DNA of 64,000 nucleotides from Phyto melanocephala. Lineage: Eukaryota > Arthropoda > Insecta > Diptera > Rhinophoridae. The DNA lies in the NCBI GenBank assembly GCA_941918925.1, contig OW799233.1, forward strand, positions 75,011,078-75,075,077. Direction: 5' to 3'. This document shows positions 55,694-64,000 of this stretch, one piece after another. How positions within the stretch are numbered: the first letter of the stretch is position 1; each line of letters opens with the position of its first letter. A program made the position numbers and the translations under genes. The notes below the pieces were generated by a model that saw nothing but the letters and a program-made list of their open reading frames with translations, had not been told where the DNA came from and did not search any database.

Positions 55694-55878
55694 GTTGTTA
55701 TCAGTGTTACCGTACGTGTGTTATTGTACGGTAATTAAGAGTCTCAAACGGTAGGTAGGTAATTTTGATATTTGTACGGTAATTTTAAAAAGTTTTTATT
55801 TTTAAGTGTTAGACCCCAAAAGTTTTTTTTTCAATGATTCTGTACATGACATACATATTTCTCATAAAAATATATCAT

Positions 55879-56611
55879 AACAAGTAACAGTGCTATATTC
55901 GGCCGTGCCGAATCTTATATACCCTTCACAACGTGTAGTCATGCAATAACAATTGTTTGTTTCACCACTCATCCCATATAAAATACGTGCATACGTACAC
56001 GTTAGAATAAATGTGGCATCGAATCTCAGCTGAGCCAAAAAAAATTTATTTTATTTTATTTAATATATTATTTATATTTTTTTTAAATTTTTTTAAAAAA
56101 TTTTTTTAGAAAAATTTTTAAAAAATTTTTTTAAATTTTTTTTTAAATTTTTTTAAAATTTTTTTTTTGTAGTTTTTTTTATTGTTTTTTTCTTATTTTT
56201 AATATTTTTTTTTTTGTAATTTTTTTTGTTTGGTATGTTTTTTACATGCATGTATGTATGTATGTTGTTGTTGTAATTGTGAAAAAAAACGAGGTGGTCG
56301 TGGTTTTTTGCTCATATCTCAGAAAGTTATGGGACGATTCTGCTGAATTTCAATAGCGATTCATTCCTGGATATTTCCAAGAGATTGATCCATATACAGA
56401 TCTGAGGAACATATAGTTGCTTCTAAAAGTTGATTTCAACCAACACACGGACAGACGGGCAGACGGACAGACGGTCAGGGCTTAATCGACTCCTCTATTC
56501 ATAAGCTTTCAGAAAATATATACTTTATGGGGTCGGAAATGAAAATTGTAGAAATTACAAACGGAATGACAAAGCTATATATACCCTTGTGCACCACAGG
56601 TGAAGGGTATA
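55879..56611 (-). mobile_element. DINE-1-like element, subfamily 2, inside the hAT
   Basis: It runs from AACAAGTAACAGTGC with 3' hairpin to GGTGAAGGGTATA, with GTGCACCACAGG near its 5' end. It has both ends, with an A/T tract and ATGT microsatellite between. Confidence 0.85.
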
Positions 56612-56689
56612 AAAAGTACGGTTTCATTACAACTATGCAAATTATTGAAGTTAAATTCTTTACGTTTTTGCCATAAATGTAAGGCGAAT

Positions 56690-57024
56690 TCATTAAAGAT
56701 GTTGATAAAACTGACATTCTTTACAAAAACGCCTTCAATATAAAGAAAGGTGACGATTCCATAATGTTTCCTGTTTTACACAAATTTTTGGTTTATTCAT
56801 TTTCATTGCCACATAGTTCGGCTACTGTGGAACGAATTTTTTCAATAATATATCTAAACAAAACCAAAATAAGAAACAGGTTAATTACTGATACACTTGA
56901 AGGGATTCTACACGCAAAAACATTTAATTCTAGCGACGGTTTAAATATCAAATCCAATAACAAACATTTTCTATATTTTGATCAAAATGCATATGATCAC
57001 AAACAATTAATCCAGTCAAATTAA
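56690..57024 (+). pseudogene. hAT transposase C-terminal fragment
   Basis: It encodes the dimerisation domain MFPVLHKFLVYSFSLPHSSA with VERIFS, then NKTKIRNRL and TDTLEGILHAKTF, ending at TAA 57022. A 5' extension (AFNIKKGDDSI) is in line with the minus-strand hAT at 51.5-53.8 kb. The two are the same family, about 80% alike by eye in this region, in opposite orientation. Confidence 0.8.
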
Positions 57025-57456
57025 GCTTTAAATTAAACAATCGCAAGCAAAACAAACCCAACCCAAATGTATAACACTAAGCTTTAAATATTACAAAAAT
57101 GTAAACAGTGATTTTACTGAAAGTACAAATTTTAATTTATTTTATTATTACTAATTAATTTTTTTTTAAGTTTTGTTGTTTTTTAAATAAATATATTGAA
57201 CTACGAATATTAATTCGTTTAACAATATTATTTTTGTACAAGGCTTTGTGTACGGTAATTTTACCTTAAAAAAGGTAATTTTTTTAGGGCAGTACGGAAA
57301 TCGAGATAAAAAAGTTAACATCACTGGTTGTTATACTTATTAATTTATACAACATGTTTGACCCAACCGTCTGTGTGGCTTGAGCAATATGATATACCAA
57401 CAATGCACAACATATCCAGTTCATCATTGATAAACATTTGCTTTCTAGTTTGCTTG

Positions 57457-58716
57457 TTATACCCTTCACACAGTGAAAAAGGGTATATATAGGTTTGTCA
57501 TTACGTGTGAAATTTCTACAATTTTCATTTCTGAATAGGGGAGTCGATTAAGCTCTGTCAGTCTGCCCGTCTGACCGTGCGTATGTTGAAATCAACTTTT
57601 TGAAGCCCCCCGACATAGCTTGGACCCAGGTAAGGTATTAAAATATCAGAAATATTCGGGAGTAGATCGGTATTGAAAATCAGAAACATCGGTACATAAA
57701 CAACTGAGATATGAGCAAAAATCCACGAGCACCTCGATTTTTTTTCACAAAAACAACATTACAACAACAACATACATACAAACGTGTATACTGGTTAGAG
57801 AAAACGTGGCATCGAATCCCAGCTGAGCCAAAAAAAATTTTTTTTAATATTTTTTAATTTTTTTTTAAATTTTTTTTTATTTTTTATTTAATACTAGCCA
57901 AACCCGGCGCGCGTTGCTACGCCCCTTAATGAATCGAAATGCATTCTGAACTTTAATTGAATATCAAGTGCAAAAGCCTAAATATTATAATTTTTTTTAT
58001 GGGCGTGGCATTGCCCACTTTTCTAATCACGAAATTGTAAAGTCATAACAGCTCAATATGTGTGCAAAGTTTCAGAAGAATCGGACCAGAGCAAAAATTA
58101 TCAAAATTATAATTGTTTTTATGGGCGTGTCCCTGCCCACTTTTCTAATCACGAAATTGTAAAGTCATAACAGCTCAATATGTGTGCAAAGTTTCAGAAT
58201 AATCGGTTCAGTGCAAGTACCTCAAAATGATACCTATTTCTTATGGGCGTGGCACTGCCCACTTTTCTAATCACGAAATTATTAAGTCATGACAGCTCGA
58301 TATGTGTGCAAAGTTTCAGAAAAATCGGTCTGGTGCAAGTACCTCAAAATTATAACCATTTTTTTATGGGCGTGGCCCTGCCCACTTTTCTAACTACGAG
58401 ATTATATGGTTATGACAGCTTAGTATGTGTGCAAAGTTTCAGAAAAATCGGTCCAGTGCAAGTACCTCAAAATTAAAAATTTTTTAGTGGCGTGGCCCCG
58501 CCCACTTTTCTTATCACAAAATTATTTAGTCATGACAGCACAATATGTGTGCAAAGTTTCAGAAAAATCGGTCTGGTGCAAGTAGCTAAAACTGATAACT
58601 AATTTTTATGGGCGTGGCCCCGCCCACTTTTTCCACCCATAAACACTCCCTGGTATGTGTACAACAACTTGCCAAAGTTTGAGTCCGATCGGTTTTACAG
58701 TTTCGGAGTCTATAGC

Positions 58717-58767
<51 letters not shown>

Positions 58768-58981
58768 TTCACTTTTATATATATAGATATTATTCATATT
58801 TTTTTTATTTTTTTTTAAATTTTTTTTTTATTTTTTTTTTGTTTTTTTAACATACATACGTGAATTTATAATTTTACAATGGGTTGTTTTTATATATGTA
58901 TGTTTTTATATGTATGTACGTATTTTATTTGTGAAGGGTATATAAGATTCGGCATGGCCGAATATAGTGCTCTTACTTGTT
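57457..58981 (+). mobile_element. DINE-1-like element, subfamily 1, interrupted by Helitron copy 3
   Basis: 5' TTATACCCTTCACACAGTG and 3' hairpin with TGCTCTTACTTGT are both present. A stretch of the 5' region between CATTTC and TGAATAGGGG (the CCGACCCC block) is deleted. The T tract is split at TTTAATA/TATTATTC by the Helitron. Confidence 0.85.
57895..58787 (-). mobile_element. Non-autonomous Helitron, copy 3
   Basis: The minus strand starts TCTATATATATAAAAGTG at 58787 and ends GCCGGGTTTGGCTAG at 57895. Six or so GGGCGTGGC units and a long (TG)n are present. Flanks A/T rejoin to the DINE consensus TTTAATATATTATTC. Confidence 0.9.
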
Positions 58982-59388
58982 TTTTATTGTGAAACATGTG
59001 TCCGATTAATAGTTCAAATTTAGTTGAATTGCATACGCCGAAATACACTTCCAAATATGGCAGAAGGTAAAAATTTTGTCAAAAATAAAATAATAGTTAA
59101 AAAATATGAATTAATAGTTAAAAAAATTTAATAATTATTATTTGCTGAAATATGTTAATTTAACTACAAATACAAGATTAAAGAATAATGAACCCCGGTT
59201 TTCTGAAAGATTTAAAAATTTAAATATTTACGACAAAGAAAAATATAAATTAGCGTTAAAAACACAAAATACGGTTCACACATTATTTACCAAAACGAAA
59301 ACAAAATTTAAAAAAGAAGAAAAGTCTAATTTAGTATATAAGATTAGCTGCAATGGTGACGGGATCAACATATGTATGTGACAAAGTA

Positions 59389-60310
59389 AAGGGTGTTTTT
59401 TTAAGCCCGATAGAACTTGAAATTGTAAAAAATAACACAAAAAATTAAATTGTAATCAAAATTTTTTTTTTATTTGAAAGATCAATACGTGACATTAACA
59501 TTTGAAAATGATTTCGGGCATATGGGCACCGCGGCTGTTCTTGACGAAGCGCATTCTGGACGTCCAATTTTGGGCCACTTTTTCGAGCACTGCTGGCCGT
59601 ATGTCACGAATAACACGAACAATGCTGGCCTCCAAGGCGTCAATTGTTGCTGGTTTATCAGCATAAACCAGTGACCTCACGTAGCCCCACAGGAAATAAT
59701 CGAGAGGTGTCAAATCGCACAACCTTGGAGGCCAATTGACAGGTCCATTTCTCGAAATCAACTTATCGCCAAATTTTTATTTCAATAAGTCGATGGTTGC
59801 GTTCGCCGTATGGCACGTAGCGCCATCCTGTTGAAACCACATCTCCTCCGGATCAATGTCATCCATATTTTCGAACAAAAAATCATTGATCATGGTGCGG
59901 TAACGATCTCCATTGACCGTAACGCGAGCTCCGGCCTCATTTTTGAAGAAATAAGGTCCGATGATGCCACCAGCGTGAAAACCGCACCAAACGGTGCATT
60001 TTTCTGGATGTAATGGAGTCTGTAGGGTCTCTTGTGGATTGGTCTCGCTCCGTATGCGGCAATTTTGCTTATTAACAAACCCGTTAAGCCAAAAATGCGC
60101 CTCATCGCTGAACACAATTTTGCGATAAAACAACGGACGTCCAGAATGCGCTTCGTCAAGAACAGCCGCGGTGCCCATATGCCCGAAATCATTTTCAAAT
60201 GTTAATGTCACGTATTGATCTTTCGAATAAAAAAAAATTTTGATTACAATTTAATTTTTTGTGTTATTTTTTACAATTTCAAGTTCTATCGGGCTTAAAA
60301 AAACACCCTT
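59389..60310 (-). mobile_element. Long-TIR Tc1/mariner element, copy 2
   Basis: Ends AAGGGTGTTTTTTTAAGCCC are inverted, with TA at 59387-59388 and 60311-60312. The inverted repeats run about 180 bp, through GTGACATTAACATTTGAAAA to GCGCATTCTGGACGTCC. It is 922 bp in total. It is inserted in the Penelope-like GIY-YIG sequence. Confidence 0.9.
59495..60211 (-). pseudogene. Tc1/mariner transposase lacking its DNA-binding domain
   Basis: The frame opens inside the right inverted repeat (MTLTFENDFGHMGTAAV) and jumps directly to the catalytic core: YRKIVFSDEAHFWLNGFVNK (first Asp), GGIIGPYFFKNEAGARVTVN, MWFQQDGATCHTANATIDLL (second Asp), a TAA (59777-59779), then ISRNGPVNWPPRLCDLTPLD (third Asp) and YFLWGYV. 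I count 36 residues between second and third Asp. It ends inside the left inverted repeat (SRGAHMPEIIFKC). The helix-turn-helix N-terminus is deleted. The core is better preserved than in the copy at 23.4-25.6 kb. Confidence 0.85.
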
Positions 60311-60469
60311 TATATGTGGGGACAACAAAAACAATGTTAAAAACGAGAATATCATCACATAAAACAGATTACAAAACACTTAACAAACCAATTGAACAAA
60401 CCACCCTACAAGAAATGAATGACTGAAACTAACACATACAAAATGTTTGTACTAACACTATTGTAGCAA

Positions 60470-61345
60470 TCTATATATATAAAAGTGAAACTCTGTGTGA
60501 GTGTGTGTGTGTGTGTGTTAGCTATAGACTCCGAAACTACAAAATCGATCGGGCTCAAACTTTGGAAAGTTGTTGTACACATACCAGGGAGTGTTTATGG
60601 GTGAAAAAAAGTGGGCGGAGCCACGCCCATAAAAAATTAAATATCAGTTTTAGCTACTTGCACTTGACCGATTTTTCTGAAACTTTGCACACATATCGAG
60701 CTGTCATGACTAAATAATTTCGTGATAAGAAAAGTGGGCGGGGCCACGCCCCTAAAAAAAATTTAATTTTGAGGTACTTGCACTGGACCGATTTTTCTGA
60801 AACTTTGCACACATATTGCGCTGTCATGGGTTTATAATTTCGTGATTGAAAAAGTGGGCGGGGCCACGCTCATAAAAAATTAGTTATCAGTTTTAGCTAC
60901 TTGCGCTGGACCGAATTTTCTGAAACTTTGCACACATACTGAGCTATCATGACTTTACACTTTCGTCCTTAGAAAAGTGGGCAGTGCCACGCCTATTAAA
61001 AAATAGGTATCATTTTGAGGTACTTGCACTGGACCGATTTTTCTGAAACTTTGCACACATATTGAGTTGTCATGACTATGCAGTTTCGTATTTAGAAAAG
61101 TGGGCAGTGCCACGCCCATAAAAAAGGTATCATTTTGAGGTACTTACACTGGACCGATTTTTCTGAAACTTTGCACACTTATTGAGCTGTCATAACTATA
61201 TAGTTTCGTAATTAGAAAAGTGGGCAGTGCCACGCTCATAAAGAAAAAGTTATAGTTTTTAGCCTTGCACTTGATATTCGATTAAAATTTAGAATGCGAT
61301 TCAAATTCATGAAGGGGCGTAGCAACGCGCGCCGGGATTGGCTAG
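60470..61345 (+). mobile_element. Non-autonomous Helitron, copy 4
   Basis: Plus strand TCTATATATATAAAAGTG, then (TG)n, six or so units with GTGGGC...GCCACGCCC, ending GCGCGCCGGGATTGGCTAG. Flanks are A (60469) and T (61346). Confidence 0.9.
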
Positions 61346-62359
61346 TTTAATATATAATTCATGCGACAGAAAAAATAATGCGTATGCAAGAGTGAGACAA
61401 ATAATGTATGTTGATTTTTTGACGTTTAAAATTGGAAAATTATTGTGAAAAATTTTTTATTCAGTGTAACAAAAAGTAATTTTTATTAAAAAATTTGCCG
61501 TTCTTTCGACGAGGTTTTTTATAAAATACTTAAGAAATAAAAGGTAAGTACGAGAGGTAGCAGCCAAACATAAATATGTATATGCCTTTGCATATTCTCA
61601 TAATTTATATTTTTAACAATTCCAGCCATAATACCAATGACGCTGACACCATGGAAAAGGATTAAATTGAGCCCATCCAGGTGTGACATTACGTATTAAT
61701 GGTAATAATAAATTAAATGTAATGAAATATATAATAATAAATAATATAAAAGATAATAAATTTTGTTTTATTGTACGAGTAAAATATATACCTGGTTAGC
61801 TTTGACCGATATATGTACCCTATGTAACTTCCAAACGCATAAAGCTAGGAAAAAAATTTAAGCTGTATTAAGTAATCCGCAAAAAAATATTAATAGAAGT
61901 TCGGCACTTTTTTCAAATTCATATGCATAATGGGTAGAAACTGTGCCTTTTTTTGGTACTTTTTTTAAAATAAACTTTTCTTATATATTCAATGGGACAA
62001 AATTTGACAATTATTATTTCCTAATAGAATATGGACAACTATTTAGGTGAAATTTTTGGAAACTTTTTTGGAGACAAAAAAAGTACCAAAAAGGGGAAAA
62101 TTCCGGAAAATGTATGAAATTCCTAACTAGACGGCCAATTTTCACAAAATTTTTAATTGGGATTTCACTAGACATAAAAAAGTATCTAATTTAGTAAAAA
62201 TTGAAACACATTCATAAAAGGGTAGAAAAGGGAAATTCGGGAAGAGACCAAAGTACTTTTTAGAACATAATTACTTTTATGCAAAAAACACTTTAAATCA
62301 TGTCTATTAATATATATTGTTACATAGATATTTGAACATTTTAAACTTGGAATTTGGAA
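61346..62359. other. AT-rich region with a possible small exon-intron pair
   Basis: There is no long frame. AAG/GTAAGTA at 61544 and TTCCAG at 61625 would bound an 82-nt intron of typical fly size. Downstream, ATG 61637 opens MTLTPWKRIKLSPS up to a CAG/GTGTGA. The part after 61950 is diverged satellite-like sequence. Confidence 0.3.
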
Positions 62360-64000
62360 CTTGGACCAAAAATGTACTTTTTCGCTTTTCTATGGTAATT
62401 TTTGTATTTTCTACGTTTATAAAGGTAGAATTGTAAAATGAAGGACTATTGATTCCAGGTAAGACTAAAAATGTTATGGGTGACCAAAAAGGTACTTTTT
62501 TGAATTTTTATGGTACTTTTTATATATTCTACGTTTGCGAAGCTAGAATTTTAAAATTAGTGGCTATTGATAAAAGGTGAGACCGAAAATCTTATGGTCG
62601 ACCAAAAAGGTACTTTTTTGAATTTTTGTGGTACTTTTGGTATTTTCTACGTTTATGAAGGTAGGATTGTACAATCAAGGACTATTGATTCCAGGTGCGA
62701 CTAAAAACGTTATGGGCGACGAAAAAGGTACTTTTTTGAATTTTAATGGTACTTTTTGTATTTTCTACGTTTATGAAGGTAGGATTGTACAATCAAGGAC
62801 TATTGATTTCAGGTGAGACCAAAAATGTTATGGGCGACCAAAAAGGTACTTTTTTGAATTTTTATGGTACTTTTTGTGTTTTCAACGTTTGCGAAGGTAG
62901 AATTTTAAAATTAGTGGCTATTGATACAAAGTGAGACTAAAAATGTTATGGTCGACCAAAAAGGTACTTTTTTTGAATTTTTATGGTACTTTTGGTGTTT
63001 TCTACGTTTATGAAGGTAGGATTGTACAATCAAGGACTATTGATTCCAGGTGAGACTAAAAATGTTATGGGCGACCAAAAAGGTACTTTTTTTAATTTGT
63101 ATGGTACTTTTTGTATTTTCAACGTTTGTGAAGGTAGAATTTTGAAATCAGTGACAATTAATACAAGGTGAGATTAAAAATGTTATGGTCGACCAAAAAG
63201 GTACTTTTTTGAATTTTTATGGTACTTTTTGTATTTTCTACGTTTATAGAGGTAGAATTGTAAAATAAAGGACTATTGATACAAGGTAAGACTAAAAATT
63301 TTATGGGCGACCAAAAAGGTACTTTTTTGAATTTTTATGGTACTTTTTGTATTTTCAACGTTTGCGAAGCTAGAATTTTAAAATTAGTGGCTATTGATAC
63401 AAGGTGAGACCGAAAATATTATGGTCGACCAAAAAGTTACTTTTTTTAATTTTGTGGTACTTCTTGCTTTTATACGTTTTTAAAGATAGGATTATACAAT
63501 CAAGGACTATTGATTCTAGGTGAGACAAAAAATGTTATGGGCGACCAAAAAGGTACTTTTTTGAATTTGTATGGTACTTTTTGTATTTTCAACGTTTGCG
63601 AAGGTAGAATTTTGAAATTAGTGACAATTGATACAAGGTGAGGCTAAAAATGTTATGGGTGACCAAAAAGGTACTTTTTTGAATTTTTATTGTACTTTTT
63701 ATATATTCTACGTTTGCGAAGCTGGAATTTTAAAATAAGTGGCTATTGATTCCAGGTGAAACTGAAAATGTTATGGGCGACCACAAAGGTACTTTTTTGA
63801 ATTGTTATGGTACTTATTGTATTTTTAACGTTTGCGAAGCAAGAATTTCGAAATTAGTGACTATTGATACAAGGTAAGGCAAAAGGGTAGTTTTCTGCAT
63901 TTTAATGGGAATTTATGTATTTCCTACGTTTATAAAGCTAAAATAGTGAAATAAAGGATTGTTGATTCAATTTGAAAATTAAAATTATATTGGAGACACA
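62360..64000. repeat. Satellite of ~118-bp units with alternating variants
   Basis: About 14 units share GACCAAAAAGGTACTTTTTT, TTTTATGGTACTTTTTGTAT and CTACGTTT. Two variants alternate: one with GGTAGGATTGTACAATCAAG and one with GCTAGAATTTTAAAATTAGT, giving a partial two-unit higher-order pattern. It continues past the window end in weaker form. Open frames within it are repeat translations. Confidence 0.85.

Larger units (their letters stand above)
55702..57326 (+). mobile_element. hAT element, internally deleted, hosting a DINE
   Basis: Ends CAGTGTTACCGTACG at the left and GTTAACATCACTG at the right are flanked by the 8-bp duplication GTTGTTAT (55694-55701 and 57327-57334). Both the CAGTG termini and 8-bp duplication are hAT hallmarks. 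TACGGTAATT repeats occur inside both ends. Only the last part of the transposase gene remains. Confidence 0.9.
59142..60426 (+). pseudogene. Penelope-like element, GIY-YIG endonuclease fragment, split by a mariner
   Basis: Before the mariner: a Lys-rich segment with EEKSNLVYKISCN (the GIY-like V-Y-K-I-x-C start). After it (60311 on): YVG followed by TTKTMLKTRISSHKTDY, the YIG-x-T-x-x-x-L-x-x-R-x-x-x-H pattern of the Penelope endonuclease. The tail (EQTTLQEMND) stops at 60424-60426. The RT part is absent. The fragment lies between a DINE and a Helitron. Confidence 0.65.

Noticed and set aside
62628..63171. Three repeated 62-residue open frames (MVLLVFSTFMKVG type) as a gene family
   Set aside because: They are translations of the 118-bp satellite units and shift with unit variants.

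Overview
The window looks like repeat-rich, probably heterochromatic DNA of a higher fly (Diptera, Schizophora; a calyptrate such as a blow fly or house fly is my best guess, by inference). The reasons are very AT-rich sequence, DINE-1-like rolling-circle elements, mdg1/412-like and 17.6/gypsy-like LTR retrotransposons, LOA-type non-LTR elements, and Penelope, hAT, piggyBac, Harbinger and Tc1/mariner remnants. I found no convincing intact host gene, tRNA, rRNA or CRISPR. Nearly every coding segment belongs to a transposon, and nearly all are broken.

Layout, left to right. 1-6.85 kb: a pile-up of DINE-1-like elements, several inserted in each other, plus a Helitron copy (4161-4872). 6.9-8.7 kb: a Tc1/mariner-type element (6875-8026) beside or inside a second degenerate DDE transposase on the minus strand. 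9.6-20.7 kb: a fossil LOA-like non-LTR element split by LTR retrotransposon I (10621-18812, target duplication GTAG). The 5' LTR of element I carries a deleted piggyBac (11107-11913). 20.7-31.9 kb: LTR retrotransposon IV (17.6/gypsy-like), whose protease gene holds a nest: DINE, then mariner, then DINE, then DINE, plus a Harbinger derivative in the outer DINE. A 346-bp insertion and a 209-bp MITE interrupt its pol gene. 31.9-42.0 kb: minus-strand 3' half of LTR retrotransposon III, related to element I. It has a 360-bp tandem array between pol and LTR, into which LTR retrotransposon II (32734-39221, target duplication CCAG, LTRs about 1% divergent by eye) has jumped.

42.5-47.8 kb: a nearly complete LOA-like element with two reading frames and a few stops or frameshifts. 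47.8-49.2 kb: a Helitron-like array of about 142-bp units ending in CTAG. 49.25-50.3 kb: a long DINE. 51.5-53.8 kb: a minus-strand hAT transposase fossil interrupted by a Helitron. 53.8-55.7 kb: unassigned DNA with five copies of a CGTTAC-GGA-CGTTAC motif. 55.7-57.3 kb: a deleted hAT with 8-bp target duplication, hosting a DINE. 57.5-59.0 kb: a DINE hosting a Helitron. 59.1-60.5 kb: a Penelope GIY-YIG fragment hosting a mariner. 60.5-61.3 kb: a fourth Helitron. 62.4-64 kb: a satellite of about 118-bp units.

The most interesting features are in LTR elements I and II. Both have a small conserved basic ORF ahead of gag. In element II this ORF begins with an ATG formed exactly at the LTR/primer-binding-site junction. 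Element II also has a canonical -1 slippery heptamer (GGGAAAC) directly before the gag stop.
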